64,000 nucleotides of DNA from Halalkalibacillus halophilus DSM 18494 (lineage in GTDB: Bacteria; Bacillota; Bacilli; Bacillales; Alkalibacillaceae). Location: NCBI RefSeq assembly GCF_000423105.1, contig NZ_AUHI01000004.1, positions 310,001 through 374,000 of the forward strand. The letters run 5' to 3'. Position numbers and translations under genes: made by a program. Positions 17,911 through 26,466 of this stretch are shown piece by piece (the stretch's first letter is position 1; the number at the start of each line of letters is the position of its first letter). Below the pieces are notes generated by a model, which was not told the DNA's origin, made no database searches, and saw nothing but the letters and a program-made list of their open reading frames with translations.

Positions 17911-18189
17911 ATGGTAGCAAAGAAAAAACAACCTTTACGTAAGTGCGTCGTTACTGGCGAAATGCTTCCTAAAAAACAATTGATTAGAATTGTGCGTAAT
18001 AAAGACGGAGAAGTGTTCGTTGATGATAGCGGTAAAAAGAATGGACGCGGTGCCTATTTAAACAATGAACTAGATGTTATTAAAAAGGCACGAAAAACAA
18101 ATGCATTAAATCGTCATTTAAATACACAGGTTCCAGATGAGTTATATGATGAACTTGAAAGTAAAGTAGGAAATAATGATGCAGGATAA
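17911..18189 (+). CDS. rnpM: RNase P modulator RnpM (YlxR family)
   Basis: A 92-residue basic RNA-binding protein of the YlxR family. The hallmark N-terminal motif RKCVVTGEMLPKKQLIRIVR and the central GRGAYL segment (conserved GRGAY) are present. YlxR of B. subtilis has been renamed RnpM for binding the RNase P RNA and modulating its activity. It lies between nusA and ylxQ, and its 3' end overlaps ylxQ by 14 bases, so the genes are probably translationally coupled. Confidence 0.93.
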   Translation: MVAKKKQPLRKCVVTGEMLPKKQLIRIVRNKDGEVFVDDSGKKNGRGAYLNNELDVIKKARKTNALNRHLNTQVPDELYDELESKVGNNDAG

Positions 18190-18484
18190 GCCTCATTTGA
18201 ATTTATTAGGAATAGCCCTACGTGCAAATAAACTTGTACTAGGAGAATCTTCAATCGTTGAAGCTGTAAGGCAGAACCAAGCAAAGCTAGTATTAATTGC
18301 TAGTGATGCATCTGATAATACGAAGAAAAAATTATCAGATAAATCAACGAGTTACCAAGTGCCATATATTGTTGTTGAAGATCGACATACACTTTCAAAG
18401 GCGATTGGTAAAGACGGTAGAGTTGCAGTTGCCATAACCGACCAAGGTTTTGCTAATAAATTAAAACAACTGCTATCGGATTAA
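18176..18484 (+). CDS. ylxQ: L7Ae/L30e-like RNA-binding protein YlxQ
   Basis: A 102-residue protein of the ribosomal L7Ae family, which bind kink-turn RNAs. Visible family features are LGIALRANKLVLGESSIVEAVR at the N-terminus (helix binding RNA), AKLVLIASDASDNTKKKL and the YIVVEDRHTLSKAIGKDGRVAVAI core, here given in parts. A start at 18176 or at the adjacent ATG 18179 is equally possible. Conserved in the nusA-infB operon; its biological RNA partner is not firmly known. Confidence 0.9.
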   Translation: MMQDKPHLNLLGIALRANKLVLGESSIVEAVRQNQAKLVLIASDASDNTKKKLSDKSTSYQVPYIVVEDRHTLSKAIGKDGRVAVAITDQGFANKLKQLLSD

Positions 18485-18501
18485 TATTCGGGGGTGAATG
18501 T

Positions 18502-20709
18502 ATGAAAAAGATGCGCGTATATGAATATGCCAAACAAAACAATTTAGCGAGTAAACAAGTTATTACGAAATTAGAAGAATTAGATATTGAAATTTCTAAT
18601 CATATGTCAACGATCAGTGAAAATACGATTAGACAATTAGATGAATTTTACCATGGTAAAAAAGAAGAAAAAAAAGAAGCGCCTAAACAGCAACCTAAAA
18701 ATAATCAGTCGAATCAGAATAAAAATACTAATAGCAATCAAAATAGTAACAAAGCTCAAAGTCAAAACAAGAATCAAAACACTAACCAAAATAATCAAAA
18801 TAAAAACCAGAATAACTCAAATAAGAACACTAACTCAAATCAAAATAAAAACCAACAAAGAAATCAACAAAAAGGTAAGAACAATAAGCAACAAAGTAAT
18901 AATAAGCAACAAAAAAATCAGCAGCACTCTCAACGACCTAAAAAGCAACCACAAACACCAGAGAAAATTACTTATCAAGGTTCGTTAACTGTTGGAGAAT
19001 TAGCAGACAAGTTAAATAAAGATTCTTCAGAAATTATTAAGAAGTTGATGTTATTAGGTGTCATGGCAACTATTAACCAACAATTAGACAATGAATCAAT
19101 TGAGTTATTATGTGAAGACTATGGGGTAGAAGTAGAAGAAGAAGTGGTTGTTGACAAAACGGATTTAGAAAACTATATGCATGAAGAAGATCCTGCTAAA
19201 TTAGTTACTCGTCCAGCTGTTGTGACAATTATGGGACACGTCGATCACGGAAAAACTACTTTATTAGACTCTATTCGGAAGACGAAAGTAACAGAAGGCG
19301 AAGCTGGTGGAATCACACAGCATATCGGTGCTTACCAAATTAATGAAAATGGTAAGAAAACAACCTTCTTAGATACACCAGGTCACGCTGCATTTACTAG
19401 TATGCGTTCCCGTGGTGCACAAGTTACGGATATTGCCGTCTTAGTTGTTGCTGCCGATGATGGTGTAATGCCTCAAACAGTAGAAGCGATTAATCACGCA
19501 AAGGCTGCGGAAGTACCAATTATTATTGCGGTAAACAAAGTCGACAAAGAGGGTGCAGACCCTAGCCGTGTGATGCAAGAATTAACAGAATACGAATTGG
19601 TCCCAGAAGATTGGGGCGGAGAAACAATTTTTGTTCCTTTATCTGCATTAAGTGGAGAAGGAATCGACGATCTAGTAGAAATGATTAATCTAGTTTCAGA
19701 AGTAGAAGAATTAAAAGCAAACCCTGATAGCCCAGCTTCAGGTACTGTAATCGAAGCACAACTGGAAAAGGGACGCGGAAGTGTTGCAACTCTACTTGTT
19801 CAAAACGGTACGCTAAAAGTTGGAGATACGCTTGTAATTGGTAATACGTATGGTAAAGTACGTGCTATGTCTGACGATTTAGGCAAACGTGTAAAAGAAG
19901 CTGAACCATCCATGCCAGTAGAAGTAATCGGTTTTAATGCTGTTCCACAGGCAGGAGATCGTTTCTTAGTCTTTAAAAACGAAAAAGAAGCAAAACAAAT
20001 TGCTGATCTACGTCAACAAAAAGACATTGAGGAACAACGTGAAGCTACAGGCAAGGTTAGCTTGGAAGATTTATTTGAACAAATTAAGCAAGGCGAAATG
20101 AAAGAAATTAAAATTATTGTTAAAGCTGACGTACAAGGTTCTGTCGAAGCTGTTGCCACCTCTCTTCGTAAAATTGAAGTAGAAGGCGTTAACATTAATA
20201 TTATTCACACAGGTGTAGGAGCTATTACGGAATCTGACATTATCTTAGCCTCAGCTTCAAATGCTGTGGTTATCGGATTTAATGTTCGTCCAGATAATAA
20301 TGCAAAGCGTACTGCCGATCAGGAGAAGATCGACATTCGCCTTCACCGTGTTATTTATAAAGCAATTGAAGAGATTGAAGCTGCTATGAAGGGTATGCTT
20401 GATCCTGAATTTGAAGAAAAAGTGATTGGGCAAGCTGAAGTTAGAGAAACGTTTAAAGTATCTAAAATTGGTACAATCGCTGGTAGCTATGTAATTGATG
20501 GTAAAATTTCTAGAAATGCAGGAATACGCGTGATTCGTAACGGAGTTGTACAATTCGAGGGCGAAATCGATACGCTTAAGCGTTTTAAAGATGATGCTAA
20601 AGAAGTACAGCAAAATTACGAGTGTGGAATAACTATTAAGAACTTCAACGATATTAAAGAAGGCGATATTATTGAAGCATTTGTAATGGAAGAAATAGCA
20701 CGCACATGA
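18502..20709 (+). CDS. infB: Translation initiation factor IF-2
   Basis: IF-2 (735 residues), the GTPase that places fMet-tRNA on the ribosome and joins subunits. An IF-2N module opens the protein (MRVYEYAKQNNLASKQVI); a second is at about 155-205. Between them, residues about 55-150 are a low-complexity linker made almost only of Asn, Gln, Lys and Ser. The G domain shows GHVDHGKT (245-252), DTPGH and NKVDK. Domains II-IV follow, ending in IKEGDIIEAFVMEE. ATG at 18502 follows GGGGGTGA. Its stop overlaps the ylxP start by four bases. Confidence 0.98.
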   Translation: MKKMRVYEYAKQNNLASKQVITKLEELDIEISNHMSTISENTIRQLDEFYHGKKEEKKEAPKQQPKNNQSNQNKNTNSNQNSNKAQSQNKNQNTNQNNQNKNQNNSNKNTNSNQNKNQQRNQQKGKNNKQQSNNKQQKNQQHSQRPKKQPQTPEKITYQGSLTVGELADKLNKDSSEIIKKLMLLGVMATINQQLDNESIELLCEDYGVEVEEEVVVDKTDLENYMHEEDPAKLVTRPAVVTIMGHVDHGKTTLLDSIRKTKVTEGEAGGITQHIGAYQINENGKKTTFLDTPGHAAFTSMRSRGAQVTDIAVLVVAADDGVMPQTVEAINHAKAAEVPIIIAVNKVDKEGADPSRVMQELTEYELVPEDWGGETIFVPLSALSGEGIDDLVEMINLVSEVEELKANPDSPASGTVIEAQLEKGRGSVATLLVQNGTLKVGDTLVIGNTYGKVRAMSDDLGKRVKEAEPSMPVEVIGFNAVPQAGDRFLVFKNEKEAKQIADLRQQKDIEEQREATGKVSLEDLFEQIKQGEMKEIKIIVKADVQGSVEAVATSLRKIEVEGVNINIIHTGVGAITESDIILASASNAVVIGFNVRPDNNAKRTADQEKIDIRLHRVIYKAIEEIEAAMKGMLDPEFEEKVIGQAEVRETFKVSKIGTIAGSYVIDGKISRNAGIRVIRNGVVQFEGEIDTLKRFKDDAKEVQQNYECGITIKNFNDIKEGDIIEAFVMEEIART

Positions 20710-20984
20710 TCGGATATGTCTATGTTGAGTGTATGATATATGATGTGCATTCTTTAAAGGCAAAGCGTTCGGTTATCAAGCAAACTTTAAATCAAGTTCA
20801 ACAGAAGTTTAATATAAGTATGACAGAAATTGATTTTCATGATTTGTGGCAACGCACTGCCTTTGGTTTGGCAGTAGTTGCTGTGAATCAGTCAATGGCC
20901 GAGAAAACGCTGCAACGGGCAGTTGATTTAATTGATTCTAGAACTGATTTAGAAGTTACTATTGTTGAATATGAGTGGCTTTAA
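20706..20984 (+). CDS. ylxP: DUF503 family protein YlxP
   Basis: A 92-residue DUF503 protein with a ferredoxin-like fold in solved relatives. Seen: the opening strand with the conserved HSLKAKRSVIKQ motif, then FDHFHDLW-like IDFHDLWQRTAFGLAVVAVN, and the closing EVTIVEYEW. No biochemical role is established; conservation in this operon and links to ribosome maturation suggest an RNA- or ribosome-related job. ATGA overlap with infB implies coupled translation. Confidence 0.9.
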   Translation: MIGYVYVECMIYDVHSLKAKRSVIKQTLNQVQQKFNISMTEIDFHDLWQRTAFGLAVVAVNQSMAEKTLQRAVDLIDSRTDLEVTIVEYEWL

Positions 20985-21010
20985 TCCTCTAAATAGTCGA
21001 GGTGAAAATA

Positions 21011-21358
21011 ATGAGCAATTTACGTGCGAATCGAATTGGAGAACAAATGAAGAAAGAATTAGGTGATATTCTTTCTCGTAAAATTAAAGATCCTCGAGTA
21101 GGCTTTGTAACTGTAACGGAAGTGAAGGTTACAGGGGATCTCCAACAAGCAAAAGTGTATATTTCAATTTACGGTAGTGAACGTGAAAAAGAAGAAACAC
21201 TCGTTGGACTGGCAAAATCTAAAGGTTTCATTCGATCAGAAATAGGCAATAGAATCCGATTAAGAAAAACGCCAGAGATTTCTTTTGAAATTGATGAAGC
21301 AATTGAATACGGTAATCGTATTGAGAGTATTATTCATGATTTGAATAGAAATGAATAA
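21011..21358 (+). CDS. rbfA: Ribosome-binding factor A
   Basis: RbfA (115 residues) binds immature 30S subunits near the 5' end of 16S rRNA and aids maturation, notably in the cold. Single KH-like domain with the conserved RIGEQMKKELGDILSRKIKDP region split by its helix, VTVTEVKVTGDLQQAKVYIS, and the RKTPEISFEIDEAIEYG motif near the end. Start at 21011, five bases after AGGTGA; the in-frame GTG at 21002 is inside that site. Length is usual. Confidence 0.96.
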   Translation: MSNLRANRIGEQMKKELGDILSRKIKDPRVGFVTVTEVKVTGDLQQAKVYISIYGSEREKEETLVGLAKSKGFIRSEIGNRIRLRKTPEISFEIDEAIEYGNRIESIIHDLNRNE

Positions 21359-21369
21359 TGAACATGGGA

Positions 21370-21397
21370 GGATAGGCTTCATAGTCTATCCTTTTCC
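21370..21397 (+). terminator. Hairpin with short T tail between rbfA and truB
   Basis: GGATAGGCT (21370-21378) pairs with AGTCTATCC (21383-21391) with one G-T wobble, loop TCAT, followed by TTTTCC. Probably a partial terminator inside the operon. Confidence 0.55.
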
Positions 21398-21440
21398 TAT
21401 GTGAATTACATATGTTTAGATGTATTTGGAGGTTGAACAA

Positions 21441-22349
21441 ATGAATGGTGTAATAGCACTTTGGAAGCCAAAAGGCATGACATCGCATGATTGTGTTGTT
21501 CAAGTAAGACAATTGTTAAAAACAAAAAAAGTCGGACATACAGGTACGTTAGACCCTGATGTAGAAGGTGTATTGCCTATCTGTGTTGGAAAAGCGACAA
21601 AAGTTGTAGAATTAATTACAAGTCAACCTAAGACATATACAGCTGAAATTAGTCTAGGAAAACAAACAACCACAGAAGATGCTAGTGGTGATATAATTAA
21701 ATCACAAAAAGTAGCATCTGATTTAAGTTTCTCAGAGTGTATCAGTCATGCTGCATCGTTTGTTGGTGAATTAAAACAAATTCCACCAATGTATTCTGCA
21801 GTGAAAGTAGATGGCATGAAATTATATGAGTATGCTAGAGAAGGAATTGAGGTAGAGCGACCTGAAAGACTAGTAACGATCCATGATTTACATGTTACTT
21901 CCGATCAATTGGAGTTTCTTGATGAGGAAGACGTTCGTTTTCAGCTTCAGGTAACATGCTCTAGTGGAACATATATAAGAACATTATGTGTAGACTTAGG
22001 TAGAAAAATAGGATACCCTGCACATATGTCTAGCTTAGTTCGTAATAAAGCAGGTTCATTTGAATCTGAAGATACGCTTAGTTTACAAGATTTAGAGAAC
22101 TTGGTGAACAATGATCAAATTGATTCCATTTTGAAGTCTCCTTCTATTGCCTTACCACACATTGCGAAGTATGTGGTCGAAAAAGAAGATTATATTCTTA
22201 TCCAACAAGGTCGAGTGATTGATTGTCCACAAGAACTAAAGGAAGAACCGATTTTTAGAATGGAAAGTGAAGACCAAGAATTATTAGCAATTTACCAACA
22301 ACATCCAAGTAAGCCAGGGTTAATTAAACCTTTAAAAGTACTGGTGTAA
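21441..22349 (+). CDS. truB: tRNA pseudouridine-55 synthase
   Basis: TruB (302 residues) makes the universal pseudouridine 55 in the T-loop of tRNA. The catalytic aspartate is Asp38 in VGHTGTLDPDVEGVLP; the family box KPKGMTSHD at the start, RVHVRTL-like SSGTYIRTLCVDLG and the C-terminal PUA-like domain (LIQQGRVIDCP) are present. Start at 21441 follows TTGGAGG; the ATG at 21420 has no ribosome site. Length normal. Confidence 0.97.
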   Translation: MNGVIALWKPKGMTSHDCVVQVRQLLKTKKVGHTGTLDPDVEGVLPICVGKATKVVELITSQPKTYTAEISLGKQTTTEDASGDIIKSQKVASDLSFSECISHAASFVGELKQIPPMYSAVKVDGMKLYEYAREGIEVERPERLVTIHDLHVTSDQLEFLDEEDVRFQLQVTCSSGTYIRTLCVDLGRKIGYPAHMSSLVRNKAGSFESEDTLSLQDLENLVNNDQIDSILKSPSIALPHIAKYVVEKEDYILIQQGRVIDCPQELKEEPIFRMESEDQELLAIYQQHPSKPGLIKPLKVLV

Positions 22350-22365
22350 TAGAGAAGGTGTAATA

Positions 22366-23307
22366 ATGCAAGTAATTTATTTGAATTTAGAACAAGTGGA
22401 GAAGTTTCCTAATTTAGATCATTCAAGTATCGCGGTAGGTTATTTTGATGGCGTGCATAAAGGTCATCAAGCAGTTATAAATGAAGCTATTTCTCAAGCG
22501 AAATTACTTCAACTGAAATCTGGTGTGATGACATTTGACCCTCACCCTTTAGAAATTATTAAAGGTCAACAATTAGAAGATTATATTTTAACTCCACTAG
22601 AAGAAAAGATAAATATTTTAGAAAAGTATTCACTTGATTATTTGATTGTCGTTCGATTCGATCAGAGTCTAGCTAAGCTCTCACCTCAACAGTTCGTAGA
22701 TTCCTTTATGAAAAATTTAAACATGAAGCATGTTGTAGGTGGATATGATTTTGCGTTTGGTCATAAAGGAAAAGGAAAAATTCAAGATATGGATCTGTAT
22801 ACACAAGACGAACTAACATATTCTATTGTCGATAAAATCACCGAGGGCACTGAAAAAATTAGTTCGACGCTTATTCGTGAAAAAATTGATTTAGCAGACT
22901 TGTCAGAAGTAGAAAATTTGTTAGGTAGAAATTTCGCAATCACAGGTAAAGTCGTAGAGGGATATAAGCGTGGCAGAGAGATTGGATATAAAACTGCAAA
23001 TCTTGATGTGCCAAGTCAGCAAAAAATTCCTAAAATAGGTGTCTATGCTACAATTGCTGAGGTAAACGGGAAAAGCTATTACGGGATGACATCTGTTGGA
23101 TATAATCCTACGTTTGAAAATGAGCATGCCAAACCAATTATTGAAGTTCATTTATTTAATTTTGATGAAGAAATTTATGGACATACTATTCAAGTACAGT
23201 TCGTTAAATATATTCGTGAAGAACTGAAATTTGAAGGTGTAGACCCTTTAATAAAAAGGATTCAGGATGATGAAGCTATAGCTAAAAGTCATTTTAATAT
23301 AGGCTAA
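22366..23307 (+). CDS. ribF: Bifunctional riboflavin kinase / FMN adenylyltransferase
   Basis: RibF/RibC type (313 residues), converting riboflavin to FMN and FAD. The N-terminal nucleotidyltransferase half shows GYFDGVHKGHQAVI, FDPHPLE, and the ISSTLIREKI motif. The C-terminal flavokinase half starts near residue 185 with GYKRGREIGYKTANL (Thr/Asn Mg site) and ends in EVHLFNFDEEIYG and VQFVKYIREE. No FMN riboswitch is seen upstream, which fits because the gene is read from the truB transcript 16 bases away. Confidence 0.97.
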   Translation: MQVIYLNLEQVEKFPNLDHSSIAVGYFDGVHKGHQAVINEAISQAKLLQLKSGVMTFDPHPLEIIKGQQLEDYILTPLEEKINILEKYSLDYLIVVRFDQSLAKLSPQQFVDSFMKNLNMKHVVGGYDFAFGHKGKGKIQDMDLYTQDELTYSIVDKITEGTEKISSTLIREKIDLADLSEVENLLGRNFAITGKVVEGYKRGREIGYKTANLDVPSQQKIPKIGVYATIAEVNGKSYYGMTSVGYNPTFENEHAKPIIEVHLFNFDEEIYGHTIQVQFVKYIREELKFEGVDPLIKRIQDDEAIAKSHFNIG

Positions 23308-23315
23308 TTTTCCTC

Positions 23316-23344
23316 TTGCAATCTAAGTAAAAAACATGTATCGT
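23316..23344 (+). promoter_or_regulatory. rpsO: Promoter of rpsO
   Basis: TTGCAA (23316-23321), 17 bases, TATCGT (23339-23344). The -10 is two bases from consensus. The start would be near 23351, just upstream of the S15 leader. Confidence 0.5.
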
Positions 23345-23349
23345 TACAT

Positions 23350-23438
23350 TGTGTGATAAACCTTATTCTTGGCATAGCGAGACTCCGACGAATGCTAGGA
23401 AAAAGGGGTTACAATAAATTTTATAGGAGGTGAATAGG
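23350..23438 (+). promoter_or_regulatory. rpsO: S15 autoregulatory mRNA leader
   Basis: The leader contains TAAACC...GGGGTTA as an outer stem and TTGGCAT...ATGCTAGG around AGCGAGACTCCGACGA as an inner structure. This matches the layout of Firmicute rpsO leaders, where S15 binds its own message. Located directly before the rpsO ribosome site. The fold was drawn by eye. Confidence 0.6.
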
Positions 23439-23708
23439 ATGGCAATTACAAAAGAGCGTAAAAATGAATTAATTAATGAATTTAAAACGCATGAAAATGA
23501 CACTGGTTCTCCAGAGGTCCAGGTAGCTATCCTTACAGAAGAGATCACGACTTTAAATGATCATTTTCGTGAACACAAAAATGATCACCATTCACGTCGT
23601 GGATTATTTAAAATGGTAGGTAAGCGTCGTAACTTACTTAACTACCTACGTAATAACGATATTACACGCTATCGTGACTTAATCAAACGTTTAGGTCTAC
23701 GTCGATAG
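23439..23708 (+). CDS. rpsO: 30S ribosomal protein S15
   Basis: S15 (89 residues), a primary binder of 16S rRNA central domain. The whole family pattern is present: NDTGSPEVQVAILTEEI, LNDHFREHKNDHHSRRGL and the C-terminal KRRNLLNYLRNNDITRYR, ending in LGLRR. The start at 23439 follows AGGAGGTG; the GTG at 23430 lies inside that site. A strong terminator follows, so rpsO mRNA mostly ends before pnp. Confidence 0.98.
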   Translation: MAITKERKNELINEFKTHENDTGSPEVQVAILTEEITTLNDHFREHKNDHHSRRGLFKMVGKRRNLLNYLRNNDITRYRDLIKRLGLRR

Positions 23709-23717
23709 GTAAGGCAG

Positions 23718-23750
23718 AAAAAGCGGGAACTTTTCCCGCTTTTTTTCTTT
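23718..23750 (+). terminator. Terminator after rpsO
   Basis: AAAAAGCGGGAA (23718-23729) pairs perfectly with TTCCCGCTTTTT (23733-23744), followed by more T. A textbook intrinsic terminator. Confidence 0.92.
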
Positions 23751-23908
23751 ATATACTGGTTTAAGTATTCCTTCATGTCAGTAGTAACGAACCATATATG
23801 AAAAGAAAGTTCATTGATTGCAAGACAAAAGAAAGATTTTGTATCTATACGGTTCCTTTATATCGACCTGAACCTTTGACGCCACTATATAAATTATTCA
23901 TAGTTCTT
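23751..23908 (+). other. rpsO-pnp gap with competing GAACC/GGTTC pairings
   Basis: No gene is seen. GAACCATATA (23789-23798) can pair with TATACGGTTC (23846-23855), enclosing AGACAAAA (23823-23830)/TTTTGT (23837-23842). A third GAACC at 23870-23874 can instead pair GGTTC at 23851-23855. This lies upstream of the proposed pnp promoter, so its transcription is uncertain. Confidence 0.35.
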
Positions 23909-23937
23909 TTTACATTTCAATAAAAAAGTATTAAAAT
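23909..23937 (+). promoter_or_regulatory. pnp: Sigma-A promoter of pnp
   Basis: TTTACA (23909-23914), 17-base spacer, TAAAAT (23932-23937). Predicted start near 23944, giving a leader of about 65 bases. Confidence 0.6.
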
Positions 23938-24009
23938 AATAAACAGTGGTATTTTATGTAGTTATTGTGAATACATAATCCGTTAGATTTGAGAGGAGTA
24001 GTTTAATAA

Positions 24010-26127
24010 ATGTCAAATGAAATGAAAACATTTAGCCTTGATGTTGCTGGTAGACAGTTAACAGTTGAGGTTGGAGAAGTAGCAAAACAAGCAAATGGTT
24101 CTGCAATGATGCGATATGGTGATACATCTGTAGTAGTTGCAGCAACTGCTTCAAGTGAACCAAAAGATTTACCCTTTTTCCCACTTACAATAAACTATGA
24201 AGAGAAGTTATATGCTGTAGGTAAAATTCCAGGTGGATTTTTAAAACGTGAAGGTAAGCCAAGCGACAAAGCAGTTCTAACATCCCGTTTGATCGACCGT
24301 CCCATACGTCCATTGTTTGCTGATGGATTCCGTAATGAAGTACAAGTTATGAGCACGGTAATGAGTGTTGATCAAGACTGTCCATCTGATGTGACTGCTA
24401 TGGTTGGTTCTTCTTTAGCACTATGTATCTCAGATATTCCTTTTGATGGACCTATTGCAGGCGTTCATGTAGGTCGTGTGAATGATGAATTTGTAATCAA
24501 TCCGACAATTGAACAAATGAAAGAAAGTGATATTGAATTAACAGTAGCAGGAACAAAAGACGCTGTTAATATGGTTGAAGCTGGTGCGAGTGAAGTACCA
24601 GAAGACATTATGTTAGAAGCGATCATGTTTGGTCATGAAGAGATTAAACGTTTGGTTGCTTTTCAAGAGGAAATTGTTGCTGAGGTTGGATTACAAAAAC
24701 GTGAAGTCACTTTATTTACACCTGAAGCAACTTTAGAACAAGAAGTTGTTAAAGCTGCAAAGGATCGTCTAGTTGAAGCAATTCAAACGGTAGATAAACA
24801 AGAACGTGCAGAAGCAATTGCTGCTGTGAAAGATGAAGTTATTGCTGCTTATGAAGAGCAAGAGGTAGATGCTTCTACGATTAAACAAGTGAAAAGTGTA
24901 CTTGAAACCATTGTAAAAGACGAAGTAAGAAGGTTAATTACAGAAGATAAAATTCGTCCAGATGGTCGTGGTGCAGATGAAATCCGCCCATTAAACTCAA
25001 GAACAAAAGTATTACCACGTACGCATGGTTCTTCTATGTTTACACGTGGACAAACTCAGGCTTTAAGTGTATGTACATTAGGTCCTTTAGGTGATGTGCA
25101 GATATTGGATGGTATAGATTTAGCTGAGCAAAAACGCTTTATGCTACACTACAACTTCCCTTCTTATAGTGTGGGGGAAACTGGACCTGTAAGAGGGCCG
25201 GGACGTCGTGAAATTGGACATGGTGCATTAGGTGAACGTGCGCTAGAACCAATATTGCCAACAGAAGAAGAATTCCCATATGCGATTCGTGTGGTTTCAG
25301 AAATCCTTGAATCGAATGGCTCTACTTCTCAAGCAAGTATTTGTGCAGGTACAATGGCAATGATGGATGCAGGTGTTCCTATTAAATCTCCAGTTGCAGG
25401 TATTGCAATGGGACTAGTGAAATCTGGTGAAAATTATACAGTTCTTACTGATATTCAAGGTATGGAAGATGCCTTAGGAGATATGGATTTCAAAGTAGCA
25501 GGTACTGAAAACGGTGTAACAGCATTACAAATGGATATAAAAATTGATGGGTTATCTAGAGCGATCCTTCAAGAAGCATTAACGCAGGCGAAGAAAGGCC
25601 GTATGGATATTTTAGCTCATATGAATGAAACAATCGGTAGTCCGCGTGAAGAGTTATCTGATTATGCTCCAAAAATTGAATCCTTTACAATCAATCCTGA
25701 TAAAATAAGAGATGTAATTGGTCCGAGTGGTAAACAGATTAACAAAATCATTGAAGAAACAGATGTGAAAATTGACATTGAACAAAATGGAAAAATCTTT
25801 ATTTCTTCTCCTGATCGAGACAAAATTGATAAAGCGCGTAACATCATTCAAGATATTGTTCGTGAAGTTGAAGTTGGTGAAATTTATCTTGGAAAAGTTA
25901 AACGAGTTGAAAAATTTGGAGCTTTTGTCGAGTTATTTAGTGGAAAAGACGGTCTAGTTCACATTAGTGAATTAGAAGAAGGTCATGTGAAAAACGTTAC
26001 GGATGTAGCTAATATCGGTGATGAAATGTTAGTAAAGGTAAAAGAAATCGATAATCAAGGTCGTGTAAACCTTTCAAGAAAAGCTGCTCTTAAAGAAGAA
26101 GATGCAGAAGAAAAAACAGAATCATAA
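24010..26127 (+). CDS. pnp: Polynucleotide phosphorylase
   Basis: PNPase (705 residues), the phosphate-dependent 3'-to-5' exoribonuclease of the RNA degradation complex. Two RNase PH domains (about 1-215 and 315-550) joined by a helical domain; GGFLKREGKPSDKAVLTSRLIDRPIRPLF-type motifs in the first and RTHGSSMFTRGQTQAL with the SYSVGE loop in the second (given in pieces). KH domain with VIGPSGKQINKI near 560-615, and S1 domain KVKRVEKFGAFVELFSG at about 620-690. Start 24010 after GAGAGGAG. In B. subtilis it is followed by ylxY and mlpA, both absent here. Confidence 0.98.
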   Translation: MSNEMKTFSLDVAGRQLTVEVGEVAKQANGSAMMRYGDTSVVVAATASSEPKDLPFFPLTINYEEKLYAVGKIPGGFLKREGKPSDKAVLTSRLIDRPIRPLFADGFRNEVQVMSTVMSVDQDCPSDVTAMVGSSLALCISDIPFDGPIAGVHVGRVNDEFVINPTIEQMKESDIELTVAGTKDAVNMVEAGASEVPEDIMLEAIMFGHEEIKRLVAFQEEIVAEVGLQKREVTLFTPEATLEQEVVKAAKDRLVEAIQTVDKQERAEAIAAVKDEVIAAYEEQEVDASTIKQVKSVLETIVKDEVRRLITEDKIRPDGRGADEIRPLNSRTKVLPRTHGSSMFTRGQTQALSVCTLGPLGDVQILDGIDLAEQKRFMLHYNFPSYSVGETGPVRGPGRREIGHGALGERALEPILPTEEEFPYAIRVVSEILESNGSTSQASICAGTMAMMDAGVPIKSPVAGIAMGLVKSGENYTVLTDIQGMEDALGDMDFKVAGTENGVTALQMDIKIDGLSRAILQEALTQAKKGRMDILAHMNETIGSPREELSDYAPKIESFTINPDKIRDVIGPSGKQINKIIEETDVKIDIEQNGKIFISSPDRDKIDKARNIIQDIVREVEVGEIYLGKVKRVEKFGAFVELFSGKDGLVHISELEEGHVKNVTDVANIGDEMLVKVKEIDNQGRVNLSRKAALKEEDAEEKTES

Positions 26128-26142
26128 GAACTTAAGCATAGT

Positions 26143-26383
26143 AAGAGGCTGGGACAAATTAAAGTGCTAGCATGTAAATCCGAACAATGTTATTAAAGCG
26201 GATGAAATAGACGAAGACTCCTGCGGGAAATAGAGCTTAGGTGAGACCCCGGAATGCTTAGCATGAGGAGGCTCACCAGCTCCCCGCGGAAAGCGCAGTC
26301 TATTTCAGGAGCGAGTTAGTCACACCGCATTTTATTGTTCGGATTTATCATGACTATAGACACTTTTGTCCGAGTCTCTTTTT
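26143..26383 (+). repeat. Long rod-like inverted-repeat element, also the pnp terminator
   Basis: About 240 bases fold almost end to end. Outer GAGGCTGGGAC (26145-26155) pairs GTCCGAGTCTC (26368-26378). AAATCCGAACAAT (26176-26188) pairs ATTGTTCGGATTT (26334-26346) perfectly. Then GCGG/CCGC, GAAATAGAC (26204-26212)/GTCTATTTC (26298-26306), GCGGG (26223-26227)/CCCGC (26283-26287), GAGCT/AGCTC, GGTGAG (26240-26245)/CTCACC (26272-26277) and ATGC/GCAT at the tip. A T run at 26379-26383 follows. The core resembles a dispersed Bacillaceae intergenic repeat known from memory. No coding potential. Confidence 0.75.
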
Positions 26384-26385
26384 GT

Positions 26386-26414
26386 TTGATACAAAGTGGT
26401 ATTTAAACTACAAT
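26386..26414 (+). promoter_or_regulatory. ymxH: Sigma-A promoter of ymxH
   Basis: TTGATA (26386-26391), 17 bases, TACAAT (26409-26414). It begins three bases past the repeat element. Confidence 0.6.
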
Positions 26415-26466
26415 CATTCGACTCTAGAGAAAAACATATAATGTGTTAAAGAGAGGATGTGCGTAA

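Noticed and set aside
18641..18988. A Lys/Ile-rich 115-codon frame inside infB
   Set aside because: It is the shifted reading of the AAT/CAA-rich IF-2 linker; composition is an artefact of the low-complexity codons.
20257..20763. A 168-codon minus-strand frame over the end of infB
   Set aside because: Antisense to a certain gene, no ribosome site, no recognisable domain.
22340..22366. Possible FMN riboswitch before ribF
   Set aside because: The gap from truB is 16 bases, with no aptamer sequence.
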